DNA of 52,119 nt from CAYVLA01 sp964549615 [NCBI: uncultured Thermococci archaeon] (GCA_964549615.1 CAZJVP010000094.1:1-52119), one strand, 5' to 3'; shown: positions 39,889 to 48,674, counted from the stretch's first letter. The notes: generated by a model from the letters alone, not told the origin. Made by a program: numbers and translations.

Positions 39889-41310
39889 TTGGAGGCTGTC
39901 CCTGTCATACCAGAGGAGATCATTGACCAGTGCCGTAGAGGCGGGTCCCTGCTCATCGGAGGCGGACCTGGGAGCGGCAAGACGATCCTTGCGTTCTCCC
40001 TACTTCACGCTCTGAAAGCCCTTGGGCACAGGGTGGTGTTCGTTTCAACCCGGCTGCCAACCGGCACCTTGTTGGAAACCACGCCCCTGTGCAGAAGCCT
40101 TGGGCTGGGGAACCTAGTCGACGCTTCGATGCAGCGACCCTACTACCAGGACTCGGCGGTGACGAGCATCCCCATGTCCGGCGTCTCGGACCTTTCGATC
40201 TTTCTCCAGAAGAACGCCGACAGGGATACGGTCGTGGCGCTGGACTCGTGGGACGCCCTCTTGCAGAGGGAAAAGAACCCACATAGCGAGGTATACGCGC
40301 TCGCCTCCGAGATGCTCAACCGCACCCCTGGCAGCCTCATCATGACCTCGGAGCAGCCGGGCGAGTTCAATCCTCTCCAACACGTTGTGGACGCTTACCT
40401 GACCCTCGGCATCGAGGAGGTTGAGGGCGACAGGCTCAGGTTCCTGAAGGTGGAGAAGATGAGGGGGAGGGTCGTCTCCACCTCGAGCTACCTCTTCACG
40501 CTTACCGAGGGCGTCTTCAGGGCATACGATCCCCAGAACTGGTGGCTACACGCAAGGCCGTTGAAGGCCAGCAGGCTGCCGGACCCCTTGCCGGAAAGGG
40601 CGAGCTTCTTTTCGACAGGCATCCCGAAGCTTGACAAGATACTCGGCGGAGGTTTCGGGCAGGGATCCACCGTCGGAATCGAGGTTTCCCTGGATGCGCC
40701 TCACGAACTGTTTGACCTCACCTATCTTCCGACCGCCTTCGATTTCCTGGTCAAGCGACGGCCCATGCTCATCCTTCCCCCGGAGGCAAGGGATGAGGAA
40801 AGCATCTGGGAGACTGTGCGAAACCTCCTAGGCGAGAAGCTTTGGGAGTCGACCAAGGCCAACATCATCGATAACTACGTGAAGGTGCTGTCCTTGAGAC
40901 CGCCCATGCCGAAGGATGTGCAGGGCGACGGCTTGGGCCAGGGCATCGAGAGCGACCTTGCCATATGGAGAAAGGCTAGGAAGGAGATGAAGTACAAGTT
41001 TGCACAGCCGATGCTGTACGTCATCGGATACGACACCCTGATCAGGAGATACGGCAGCGAGTCGGTGGAGCCCATCATGAGCAAGAACATCCTGGAGACG
41101 CGAATGCTCGGCGATCTCATGATCTCGGTCGTCACGGACGATCTAGATTCCAAACGCTGCCTCATGGCCATCTCTGACTACTACCTGCAGCTGAGGCTCG
41201 TCAAGGGGATCCCCCTGCTGAGGGGAATAAAACCCAGGACAACATCCTACATCGCGTCCCTGACGAACCGCTCTGGATTTCCCAGCATGGAGCTTGATTC
41301 CATCTCCTGA
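39889..41310 (+). CDS. GvpD-like double KaiC/RecA-fold ATPase, copy 2
   Basis: The 473-residue protein is a paralogue of 34316-35743. GGGPGSGKT (Walker A) sits near residue 25, followed by VVFVSTRLPTGTLL (the GvpD-type S-T-R) and TVVALDSWDALLQREK (Walker B). SLIMTSEQPGEFNPLQHVVDAYLTLGIEEVEG and LRFLKVEKMRGRVV close domain 1. Domain 2 begins FSTGIPKLDKILGGGFGQGSTVGIEVS, but the P-loop is again lost (VSLDAPHE where G-x-G-K-T is expected). Both copies thus keep only one ATP site. The TTG start has GGTGG seven nt before it. No gas-vesicle genes are present. Role unknown; regulator or signalling hub is an inference. Confidence 0.8.
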   Translation: MEAVPVIPEEIIDQCRRGGSLLIGGGPGSGKTILAFSLLHALKALGHRVVFVSTRLPTGTLLETTPLCRSLGLGNLVDASMQRPYYQDSAVTSIPMSGVSDLSIFLQKNADRDTVVALDSWDALLQREKNPHSEVYALASEMLNRTPGSLIMTSEQPGEFNPLQHVVDAYLTLGIEEVEGDRLRFLKVEKMRGRVVSTSSYLFTLTEGVFRAYDPQNWWLHARPLKASRLPDPLPERASFFSTGIPKLDKILGGGFGQGSTVGIEVSLDAPHELFDLTYLPTAFDFLVKRRPMLILPPEARDEESIWETVRNLLGEKLWESTKANIIDNYVKVLSLRPPMPKDVQGDGLGQGIESDLAIWRKARKEMKYKFAQPMLYVIGYDTLIRRYGSESVEPIMSKNILETRMLGDLMISVVTDDLDSKRCLMAISDYYLQLRLVKGIPLLRGIKPRTTSYIASLTNRSGFPSMELDSIS

Positions 41311-41375
41311 GATGCCATGATCGCCGCGGGTTGATGCTTCCCGATGTCGTTCGCCCGGACGGCCCAGCAAGTCCC

Positions 41376-43055
41376 TCATTGAAGTCGAAACTTGACGTCA
41401 CCGAAGGGAATCCCCGCCGCGTCCGTCACCCTGAGCGAGAAAACCCAGTTGCCATGGGAGTTCAGGGACGTGACCGAGAGACGCGTTCGGCCTTGTGGAA
41501 TCTTGACCCGTATCTTCTTCTCGAAGATGTACCGGTCCCTGTAAAGGAAGCCGTGGCCTTCCGGCGGGTAGCTAACCTCGCTAAAGACAACGCGCTTGCC
41601 CAGTCTAACCACCAGTCCGTCATCCCACCCCAGGTTCAGATAAGCCGTTCTGCGCTCGGGCGAGAATAGGAAGGTTGAGAAGTGGGCGGAGGCATCGTCC
41701 GTGTTGCGCCAGTCAAAGATGTAGATGCAGCTCACGATCCCACGGGGATCCATATTGTCGAACGCAAACCACCGGACGACCCCGTCGCGGCCGTGATATG
41801 GCTTCTGCGGATCTATCGGCTCCAGGAGGGCTTCCTCGGCCGCGTATTCGGGGTGGGAGCGGGTGTTGCCCAACAAGCCCAGAACCCACCATCGACCAGG
41901 GGTTCCGAACAGGTCGCAGAGCTCCTCCCCCGTCAGCTCGCCCCGATCGAAGCCGGCCACCGCGTCACGCAGCCCCTTGAGTTCAGGCAAAGGCAGCTGG
42001 GCCTTGTCACGTAGGATGCTATGCCAGTCTCGAACATCTATGTCTGAGCCCTTGATCTGGGGCATGGGCAGGCCGTACTTTTCCTCAAGCCTTGAGGAGT
42101 GGATGTACCATGTCGGGGCCGAGCTGAACGACCAGACATAGCGCTTGGCAACGCTGCGGAGGATGGCCATTTGCTGCCGCAGCTCCGCCGCCTCCTCCTT
42201 CCACGGTCTGACCGGATATCCCTGCCCACCCGTCTCAACCATGTGGAGAGGCCATACGCCAGGTGCAATCGTGCATCGCGACCGCCAGTAATCCAGGTCC
42301 TCATCCTCCAAGAGCGAGGGCATGGCGCAGTCTTCGAAGCGCGATGCGGCCAGGTTCGTCACGGGGTCGTTGAGGCAGTATGTGAACTCCGTGCCCAGAT
42401 GCATTCCGCCTGGCGCATCCCGCCGTGCCATCTCCGACAGGAAACCGAATAGGTAGTTGCGCGCTACCGGGCGGCAGCGGAGCACGCCAGGAAGCGTGAA
42501 CACGACGGCCTGTGGGAACTCGTCCAGAAGAGCGGCCGCACTCGCCCTGCCTTGGGCCCTTGCAGCCGTGAGCAGGTCGCACACGGTGTAGCCTTGATAC
42601 GTGTAGATGGAGTTGCTGACGTCATAGCGAGGATACGGGTATTCGACGTCAACGCACACGCCGCGGAATCCCAGATCGGCCGCAGCCCGACCGAGCGCGC
42701 CGAAGTGCGACGACATCTTCTCAGAGTAGCTACGAGAAAGGAGGGCCTGCGACGACGGCCACTGCCCGTCGGCGGGAAAGTGCACGGTCAGAAAATTCTC
42801 GCCTGCCCCTGCAGCGTTGAGCGCCGCGACGTTGAGCCTGGCCCTATCCGACCACTCACGATCTTCCGGATTCCTGTCAAGGCCTAGGAACCGAGGGATT
42901 CCGTCTTCCCAGGACCCTATGTTGAAGAAGAAGCCATCGTATATCCTGGCAACATCGCCCGCGTGGTCGTCCAAGTAGCGATTCGGACGAACCGAATAGC
43001 ATATCACCTTTGGCCCTTTGTCAGAAGGTTTGACGCGATCGTCCCCAAACTTCAT
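41376..43055 (-). CDS. putative glycoside-hydrolase-like TIM-barrel protein
   Basis: The protein has 559 residues from ATG 43055. The N-terminal part looks like a TIM barrel: VICYSVRPNRYLDD, ENFLTVHFPADGQWPS, LGFRGVCVDVEYPYPRYD (a D-x-E pair on a strand end, typical of glycosidase or deacetylase active sites), and VVFTLPGV. The C-terminal 150 residues form a beta-sandwich (AYLNLGWDDGLVVRLGKRVVF, KKIRVKIPQGRTRLSVTSLNSHGNWVFSLRV), like carbohydrate-binding domains. I do not recognise a named family. A TATA-like element (AATAAAT, about 43095-43102) is 43 nt before the ATG; frames to 43157 are not needed. ThuA is divergent. Confidence 0.72.
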   Translation of the reverse strand: MKFGDDRVKPSDKGPKVICYSVRPNRYLDDHAGDVARIYDGFFFNIGSWEDGIPRFLGLDRNPEDREWSDRARLNVAALNAAGAGENFLTVHFPADGQWPSSQALLSRSYSEKMSSHFGALGRAAADLGFRGVCVDVEYPYPRYDVSNSIYTYQGYTVCDLLTAARAQGRASAAALLDEFPQAVVFTLPGVLRCRPVARNYLFGFLSEMARRDAPGGMHLGTEFTYCLNDPVTNLAASRFEDCAMPSLLEDEDLDYWRSRCTIAPGVWPLHMVETGGQGYPVRPWKEEAAELRQQMAILRSVAKRYVWSFSSAPTWYIHSSRLEEKYGLPMPQIKGSDIDVRDWHSILRDKAQLPLPELKGLRDAVAGFDRGELTGEELCDLFGTPGRWWVLGLLGNTRSHPEYAAEEALLEPIDPQKPYHGRDGVVRWFAFDNMDPRGIVSCIYIFDWRNTDDASAHFSTFLFSPERRTAYLNLGWDDGLVVRLGKRVVFSEVSYPPEGHGFLYRDRYIFEKKIRVKIPQGRTRLSVTSLNSHGNWVFSLRVTDAAGIPFGDVKFRLQ

Positions 43056-43183
43056 GCCCAAGAACCAACCTTCGATGCGCCGCGGCCAGTCGGGAAATAA
43101 ATCTTGTCCAAGAGGCGCCCGCACCCTGCCGAGGCCGCCTGGTGACCCCGCCCGCATTCCGCTGCAGGACGGGCCGGGAAATC

Positions 43184-43192
43184 ATTTAATTT
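43184..43192 (+). promoter_or_regulatory. TATA box of the ThuA-like gene
   Basis: CATTTAATT is centred at 43188, 26 nt before the ATG at 43214; the transcript should be leaderless. Confidence 0.65.
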
Positions 43193-43213
43193 GGGCGGCT
43201 CCCTGCGCTCGCC

Positions 43214-43837
43214 ATGGCGGGCATCAAGACGCTTCTCTTTGCGGGAGGCCAGATACACGATTTTAGGGGATGCGGCAACGAGATCGAGAACATCCTCAGG
43301 GCGGACGGCTCCTTCGATCTCACCAAGGTGGAGGAGGATCTTTCGGTCCTAGAGCGTCTCAGCCCCTATGAGCTGCTCGTCTTCTACTACACGGTGGGCC
43401 AGATCACCGACGCGCAGCGAGATGGCCTCTCTAACTTCATAAAGGCCGGGAAGGGCTTCGTGGGAATACATTCGGCCGCGGACTCCTTTAGGGAAGACCC
43501 GGCCTACAGATCGATGCTCGGGGGGTTCTTCGTGACCCATCCTCGCTTCAGGAGCTATCAGGTCAGCGTCGTCGACCCGGAGCATCCCATCACCAAGGGG
43601 CTTGACGAATTCATGGTCGAGGACGAGCAATACATCACGGACTACGATCCCAGGGTCAACGTCCTTTGCACGGCCCTTTACAAGGGAAGGGCAGTTCCGG
43701 TCGCCTGGACAAAGGCGTGGGGGAAAGGCAGGATATTCTACCTCGCTCTCGGGCACAACCCCCAGGCTTGCCGGGGGGAGATGTTCAAGGTGCTGCTGAC
43801 AAGGGGGGCAAAGTGGGCGGCGGGAAAGCTGGCCTGA
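43214..43837 (+). CDS. ThuA-like (trehalose-utilisation type) protein
   Basis: The 207-residue protein has the ThuA glutamine-amidotransferase-like fold: KTLLFAGGQIHDF, ELLVFYYTVGQITDAQRDGLSNFIKAGKGFVGIHSAADSF, PAYRSMLGGFFVTHPRFRSYQVSVVDPEHPITKGLDEFMVEDEQYI and RIFYLALGHNPQACRGE. GFVGIHSAADSF and the H-P-I-T-K-G-L element are the most typical. ThuA proteins act in disaccharide or keto-sugar catabolism; the exact reaction is not certain. It lacks a signal peptide and is leaderless. The HIT gene follows after 41 nt with its own weak promoter, so co-transcription is possible. Confidence 0.9.
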   Translation: MAGIKTLLFAGGQIHDFRGCGNEIENILRADGSFDLTKVEEDLSVLERLSPYELLVFYYTVGQITDAQRDGLSNFIKAGKGFVGIHSAADSFREDPAYRSMLGGFFVTHPRFRSYQVSVVDPEHPITKGLDEFMVEDEQYITDYDPRVNVLCTALYKGRAVPVAWTKAWGKGRIFYLALGHNPQACRGEMFKVLLTRGAKWAAGKLA

Positions 43838-43878
43838 GGGCCAGGAAAGTTTTCAAGGAGCGGGCTTCCTGACGGGAC

Positions 43879-44301
43879 ATGGACAAGGACTGTATTTTCT
43901 GCATGATAGCGCAGGGAAAGGCACCGGCAAGCATGGTCTACCAAGACTCAAAGACCCTTGCCTTCATGGACATCTACCCGGTCAACCCCGGCCACGTCCT
44001 GGTCATCCCTAGGAAGCATGCTGCGTGCCTGGCCGACCTTGACCCTGAATCCGGGGCCGATGTCTTCAAGCTAGCGATGAGGATAGCGTCGGCCATCAGG
44101 AAGACGGATATCCGTTGCGAAGCGGTGAACCTGATCCTCGCAGACGGCGAGGCGGCAGGGCAGGAGATCTTTCATGTGCACCTCCACGTCGTTCCGAGAT
44201 ACCCGGGCGACAACTTCTCGATGTCGACCCATAGGCGGATCGTGGCCTCGAGAGAAGAGCTGTCCGATCTAGCGGCAAAGATATCGCGTTCCATGTCCTG
44301 A
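43879..44301 (+). CDS. HIT-family nucleotide hydrolase/transferase
   Basis: The 140-residue protein shows the HIT hallmark HVHLHVVP (H-x-H-x-H). It also has CIFC near the N-terminus, part of a zinc site with a later His, and the N-terminal strand pattern VYQDSKTLAFMDIYPVNPGHVLVIPRKHA. HIT proteins of this size hydrolyse nucleoside phosphoramidates or dinucleoside polyphosphates. An A/T-rich TTTTC element near 43850 is about 29 nt upstream of the ATG. It is complete, and it converges on the hydrolase gene 26 nt downstream. Confidence 0.93.
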   Translation: MDKDCIFCMIAQGKAPASMVYQDSKTLAFMDIYPVNPGHVLVIPRKHAACLADLDPESGADVFKLAMRIASAIRKTDIRCEAVNLILADGEAAGQEIFHVHLHVVPRYPGDNFSMSTHRRIVASREELSDLAAKISRSMS

Positions 44302-44326
44302 TCGCACGGTGCCAGGCCTGCCCACT

Positions 44327-45421
44327 TCAGGCACTCGGCCCCGGGAGGAAACGCTTTACGAACTCGAACGCCCCGTCCCCACGGAACTCGTGCCCTCCGT
44401 CGAACTCGGTGTACACGAACCTCTCGGCGATTCCGAGCTTCTTCCAATGGATCGACGCGTCCTCGACCTGGGATCGGGCGCCCTCCACCCTGAAATGCTC
44501 ATCCCGTCTGCCCACCTCTATCATGAGGGCTCGCGGGCAGATCAGGGCGCAGATCTCCGGATCGGTAAGCTCGTTGAGGTAATTGAAGAAGCACCAATCC
44601 GGATGGGCATAGACGGCTCGATCGTTGAAGAAGCAGGAGCTCACCGCCACCGAGATCCTCCTGTCCAAGGCAGCGGCGTACTGGGTGTACAGGCCTCCGT
44701 AGGAAAGCCCCATCATCGCAACCCGCCTTGGATCAACCTCCCCCCTCTTCAGGACCGCGTCGAGCCCACGCAGTATCTTCCAAAGCTCTATGGCTAGGAT
44801 GGAGGTGCCGAGGTACCTCGCCGATGCATCGAGGTCCAGTCGCGTCGGCCCCGACATGCTCTCAGTTCCGCGGTACGGGAATATCAGCGCCGGAGCCCAG
44901 ACCGCGAAGCCCTCCTGAACTGCCCTTTGAACCATCCAGCCGTAGTTGCCGGGCCCGTCCCTCCCGAAGCCCGACATGAGCTCCGGATTGCCCCCGCCCC
45001 CGTGTTGGCAGATCATCAGCGGGCTGGGCTGGTCTCGGTCTTTGGGAACGAACAGCAGGCCGTAGACCTCCACGCCCTCCAGCACCTCGTGCCACATCCG
45101 GTAGATGGTCGCGTAAGCATCGGTGGCCACAAGGCGGTACCGAGGTTCTGAGCCAACCGTCGGTCCGCTGGGAGGATACCCGATCCTCGCACAGAGCACC
45201 TTCCTGTACCTGTCGGTGGACCGCTCGTAGGCCCGTTTGCTGGAGTGGTCGGGGCGAAAGAAGGCCTTCCGCCTTTGCTGTGACTTGGATTGCAGGGATT
45301 TGAGGTACGAGGCGATCTGGTCAAACTGCCGTTGCCGTATGTCATGCGAGGCCTCGATGTCCTCGCAGTATCTGCCTGGGAAGCCCTGCGACGCACCCGT
45401 CGTCGCCTTTCGTTTCGCCAT
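44327..45421 (-). CDS. alpha/beta-hydrolase (acetyl-xylan-esterase/dienelactone-hydrolase type)
   Basis: The protein has 364 residues from ATG 45421. After an N-terminal helical lead comes VEVYGLLFVPKDRDQPSPLMICQHGGGGNPE (oxyanion H-G-G-G-G). VDPRRVAMMGLSYGGLYTQYAAALD contains the nucleophile serine, MIEVGRRDEHF a likely acid and FDGGHEFRGD the catalytic His. C-terminal length and the long N-terminal extension resemble bacterial acetyl-esterases acting on polysaccharides. It lacks a signal peptide. A TATA-like box (CACTTTTTC, about 45444-45452) lies 27 nt before the ATG, so codons to 45463 are excluded. It is a distant cousin of the hydrolase at 36917-37846. Confidence 0.87.
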   Translation of the reverse strand: MAKRKATTGASQGFPGRYCEDIEASHDIRQRQFDQIASYLKSLQSKSQQRRKAFFRPDHSSKRAYERSTDRYRKVLCARIGYPPSGPTVGSEPRYRLVATDAYATIYRMWHEVLEGVEVYGLLFVPKDRDQPSPLMICQHGGGGNPELMSGFGRDGPGNYGWMVQRAVQEGFAVWAPALIFPYRGTESMSGPTRLDLDASARYLGTSILAIELWKILRGLDAVLKRGEVDPRRVAMMGLSYGGLYTQYAAALDRRISVAVSSCFFNDRAVYAHPDWCFFNYLNELTDPEICALICPRALMIEVGRRDEHFRVEGARSQVEDASIHWKKLGIAERFVYTEFDGGHEFRGDGAFEFVKRFLPGPSA

Positions 45422-45443
45422 AGGGGCTGCTCGGAATCGGTCG

Positions 45444-45452
45444 GAAAAAGTG
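45444..45452 (-). promoter_or_regulatory. TATA-like box of the second esterase gene
   Basis: CACTTTTTC on the minus strand is centred 27 nt before the ATG at 45421. Confidence 0.55.
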
Positions 45453-45504
45453 TAACGGTCCAAACTCGCCCGCCGTCCCCGCGCGAATCCGGTTCAGGGC
45501 TGCC

Positions 45505-46512
45505 CTAGAACCCGGCCTCGATTTGCACGAGGACCACCTTCTTGATCACGACCGCGCAAACTAGGAGCCCCGCAGCCCACAGCCCCGATAACAGCAGGAC
45601 CCTGCTGACGGTCCGCCTCTCTCTGGCTTTCTGGGCCTCCTCCCGTAGTCTTGCCTGCTTGTTGTTCGCCTCCTCGATCTTGGCTTCGAAGTCCCTGCTG
45701 GCCTCGGAGAAGTGCACGCTGCCCTTCGCTGCCCAGCGAACCGAGTTGGTGAATAGGCGTATGAAGTTTTCGTCCCGCACGAGATTTCCATAGTATGCAT
45801 CGACCCTCGAATTGGAGACGACCCATACGCCGGGAAGCGCAACCGACCTCCCGCCCGCATCGCTCTCGCTTGTCAGGACGATGGGCGCGCCGGTGGCCTC
45901 GTCCCTGTAGACGACCGAGTAGGCCCCAGGCACTTCCACGTAGTTGCCAGCCTCGTCACCGCTCAAGTAGATACCCATGCTTACGAGCTGGAACCTATCC
46001 GGCAGACCTAGGCTGATCTCAGTGTCCTGCGCCTCCGTGTAGTTTCGTGCCCTCATACCAGTTCCGTATTGTTGGGCCGACACGTTCGCGCGAACCGGGA
46101 AGACCCGCCTGGCTAGTTGGCCAGCGGACGGCTCGTAGCAAACCGCCCCGAGGCCCACCAGGCCCCCTCCGTTCTCGAAGAACGCCGACAGGGGCTCGGC
46201 GAGGTCGCCGATCTCCGCCGCGTTCGAACAGTAGATGACGACGCACTCGGTGTGCGGTAGGGCCGTCGCGAGCGCAAGAAGGTCCGGCTTCGTTACGACC
46301 CTGACGTCGCTGCCTATTCCCTCGGCCGCCTCCAACACGGATGCAAGCATCTCCGCGAATCCGGAATCCGTCCCGCTGTACAGAAAGACGGTCGGCCTCA
46401 TATCGACCGTTGGCGCCCACACAATGACGGCCATCATGCCTAAGACCAAGACCAACGCGACCGACCCTTCCATCCTGCTACCTGGCCTTGCTCCCGTAAT
46501 GCTCACCTTCAC
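45505..46512 (-). CDS. third gene of an envelope operon: double-anchored protein with ThuA/amidotransferase-like domain
   Basis: The 335-residue protein starts with a GTG overlapping the previous stop by four nt (GTGA). An N-terminal hydrophobic helix (VALVLVLGMMAVIVWA) is followed by an alpha/beta domain like class I glutamine amidotransferases: PTVFLYSGTDSGFAEML, ECVVIYCSNAAEIGD, FFENGGGLVGLGAVCYEPS. GLGAVCYEP may be a nucleophile-elbow-like cysteine, but no His/Glu pair is clear. A beta-rich segment, a charged coiled-coil stretch (SRDFEAKIEEANNKQARLREEAQKARERR) and a second hydrophobic helix near the C-terminus close the protein. Most of it should be outside the cell. Function unknown. Confidence 0.7.
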   Translation of the reverse strand: MKVSITGARPGSRMEGSVALVLVLGMMAVIVWAPTVDMRPTVFLYSGTDSGFAEMLASVLEAAEGIGSDVRVVTKPDLLALATALPHTECVVIYCSNAAEIGDLAEPLSAFFENGGGLVGLGAVCYEPSAGQLARRVFPVRANVSAQQYGTGMRARNYTEAQDTEISLGLPDRFQLVSMGIYLSGDEAGNYVEVPGAYSVVYRDEATGAPIVLTSESDAGGRSVALPGVWVVSNSRVDAYYGNLVRDENFIRLFTNSVRWAAKGSVHFSEASRDFEAKIEEANNKQARLREEAQKARERRTVSRVLLLSGLWAAGLLVCAVVIKKVVLVQIEAGF

Positions 46513-47372
46513 GCCATGATGTTGATGATGGGCTGGTCAAGGAGGACGCCGTCGAGGTAAGCCCTGATCACCTGAACCACCGAGATGTCGGCCCTCCCGG
46601 GCAGCGGGGTGGAGGCGAAGCTTGCGGGGAAAGCTCGGGGATCCACGGTGAAGGTGACCGTGAAGGTGTCGTCCTTTTTCACGGCCTTGTAGTTGAGCAC
46701 GCCTCTAGGGGCCTGGGATATCGGAAGCTTGGACTCCGGCCGCACCTCGTCATCACGAAGATAGCCCGTCTGATCCGTGTTGTGGGCGATGCTGAGGGAA
46801 ACGACGTTCTTTTGGGGAATGAAGAAGAAGCCGGACTCCCCTTCAAAGTAGTAGTGCCCCCCGTTCTCGTCCAATATGGCCCCGTAGGTCAGCGGGGCGC
46901 GGAGCGCCAGCTGCTGGCCGGACAGCGATTCCAGAATGCTGCTGTAGTCCCAGAGCACCATCCGACAGCCAATCCCTTGAAATTCGAAGGTGTGGCTGAA
47001 CTTTTCCGGCCGGATCCCTAGCCACTCGGTCTGGTTCCTAAGCCATGCGACCTTCACCGCGTTGTTGAGCACCTCCTCAGGATCATCCTCGGCGCTATAC
47101 TGCCTCTGCGGATCGACCAGGTCCTCGGGTCGCAGCGTCTTCTGGGTCAATATGGAGAACCTGAGGAGCAGATCCTCAAACCCTTCCCTGGCCACGACGG
47201 CGAAGCTGAAGGTTGCTCTCTGATTCGCCACGATGGCCGATGGGTATTCGTTCCTCAGCACTTCGAGCGGGCTTTCTACCTTTTCCCTCGCTATCGTCAG
47301 GACCGTGAGCGTGGAGAGGATCAGCGACACAACCGCCAAGCCAATGACCCTTTCATCGAACCGCAAAAGCAT
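46509..47372 (-). CDS. second gene of the envelope operon: single-anchor extracytoplasmic protein
   Basis: The 287-residue protein starts with MLLRFDERVIGLAVVSLILSTLTVLTIA, one hydrophobic N-terminal helix. About 260 residues of beta-rich outside domain follow: NEYPSAIVANQRATFSFAVVAREGFEDLLLRFSIL, TEWLGIRPEKFSHTFEFQGIGCRMVLWDYSS, and a late DTFTVTFTVDPRAFP. The first part vaguely resembles DUF1616-type outside domains, but this is weak. There is no second anchor, so it ends outside. The start lies six nt from the stop of the first gene and the end overlaps the third by four nt, so the three are translated together. No known function. Confidence 0.7.
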   Translation of the reverse strand: MLLRFDERVIGLAVVSLILSTLTVLTIAREKVESPLEVLRNEYPSAIVANQRATFSFAVVAREGFEDLLLRFSILTQKTLRPEDLVDPQRQYSAEDDPEEVLNNAVKVAWLRNQTEWLGIRPEKFSHTFEFQGIGCRMVLWDYSSILESLSGQQLALRAPLTYGAILDENGGHYYFEGESGFFFIPQKNVVSLSIAHNTDQTGYLRDDEVRPESKLPISQAPRGVLNYKAVKKDDTFTVTFTVDPRAFPASFASTPLPGRADISVVQVIRAYLDGVLLDQPIINIMA

Positions 47373-47378
47373 CCGACC

Positions 47379-48674
47379 CTACACGAATCTGGTCGTCCTG
47401 ACCTGCCGGTAGAGCCTCCTCCTTACCAGCAAGCTCCACAGCACAAAGCTCGATACCAGGAAGGTTGCGCTGGTAACCAACCATTCGATCGCATATACCC
47501 AGAACAGCGCGGTTCTTCTTGCGTCCTTCGCTATCTCCTCTGCCTCGTCGAACTTTCGAAACGCAAAGGCCATCGTGTTCTGGACCTCCGAGAACTCCTG
47601 CCCTAGATATTCCTCGTTGGCCTTCAGGCGTATCTCCTGCAGCCCCATGATCGCTGCCTGGAGTTTCTGGGTGTTGGCCGAAAACCTGTCGATGAAGTCC
47701 TTCAACGCGATCAGCATGTCCATCCTGGTGGTGAACTCCCGGAACATCGACTTCAACTGGTGGAAAACCTCCACGTCCTGAATGAGCTTCCTCCGCGTCG
47801 AGTAGAAGACCATGTTCATCACTATGTCCGCAGCGTACGGGTTCTCAGGGCCAAGCCACGTCTCCCCGTATTTTATGAAGCCCCCGCAAGTGATCGTCCT
47901 TCCCTTGCCGTAGTCCCACACAACCAGGAAAGGAACCTTCCCGTAGGCCGGGAAGTTGCCCACCTGCCATGCCAACACACCCGCCCGCTCCCTCGCGATG
48001 ACGAACCTGGAGGTGAGACCGGGAACGTCCTCCACACCGTATTTCACGAAGGGGGTCAGGACGGGATCGGGGAAATCGCGGTTTATCGAGACCTTGTAGG
48101 GGCCGAGCATGCTTTCGCCACCGCCTCCCCTCGCCACCACCGCCGGTGCGTCGTTGGGGAAGGCCTGCTGGGTGAGGGATATCGCCCAGGCAGAATGGAT
48201 CTGGGAGACGATGCTGAAGACGCTCCCGTCATTATACCCGCCCGCACCCTCCTCGATCAGGTCGTGCATCCACTCGTCCTGCTTTGGACTGAATATGTAG
48301 TACTCGGGCTGGCAAAGCATCAAGTAGTCGTACTGCTTCATCTCCTCGTATGTCCGCGGGAAGTAGAGCCTCAAGGCTTTCACCATCATCTTGATGTCCC
48401 AGCCCACAAAGCACGGCACCCCCACGTATCGGACGGATGGGTCCTCTTGGAAGTACTTCTCAAGCAGCATGTTGCCCGTGACCAGGCCCACAAGGAGGAC
48501 GTTAATCCGATGCCCCTTGCAGTTCTGCACGTTGACCGAGAGCAGAAGCGTGATGACAAAAAAGAGCCCCGGCTTAGCCAACCATCCCCGCCGCCGGACA
48601 AACGCCACACGGCTTCTTCCTTCCGCCCCGCTTCCGTTAGGCCCATTCGCGTTTCCTACTCTGCACGAAGACAT
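47379..48674 (-). CDS. first gene of the envelope operon: paralogue of the ABC-auxiliary protein
   Basis: The protein has 431 residues from ATG 48674, with AAGGAGG about twelve nt upstream; a TTG at 48716 is also possible. After a basic stretch comes a membrane helix (LFFVITLLLSVNV), an amidotransferase-like outside domain (YDYLMLCQPEYYIFSP, VPFLVVWDYGKGRTITCGGFIKYGETW), a helical stalk and a C-terminal helix ending RRRLYRQVRTTRFV. It aligns along its length with 28048-29298, including ALRxYxPR, WDxGRGRxxxxxFxxGG, the stalk and the end motif. That copy is tied to an ABC exporter; this one is not. A TATA-like box lies at 48761-48768. Its function is unknown. Confidence 0.75.
   Translation of the reverse strand: MSSCRVGNANGPNGSGAEGRSRVAFVRRRGWLAKPGLFFVITLLLSVNVQNCKGHRINVLLVGLVTGNMLLEKYFQEDPSVRYVGVPCFVGWDIKMMVKALRLYFPRTYEEMKQYDYLMLCQPEYYIFSPKQDEWMHDLIEEGAGGYNDGSVFSIVSQIHSAWAISLTQQAFPNDAPAVVARGGGGESMLGPYKVSINRDFPDPVLTPFVKYGVEDVPGLTSRFVIARERAGVLAWQVGNFPAYGKVPFLVVWDYGKGRTITCGGFIKYGETWLGPENPYAADIVMNMVFYSTRRKLIQDVEVFHQLKSMFREFTTRMDMLIALKDFIDRFSANTQKLQAAIMGLQEIRLKANEEYLGQEFSEVQNTMAFAFRKFDEAEEIAKDARRTALFWVYAIEWLVTSATFLVSSFVLWSLLVRRRLYRQVRTTRFV

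Noticed and set aside
34316-41310. Gas vesicle gene cluster
   Set aside because: Only GvpD-like ATPases are present; no gvpA, gvpF, gvpN or related genes were seen.
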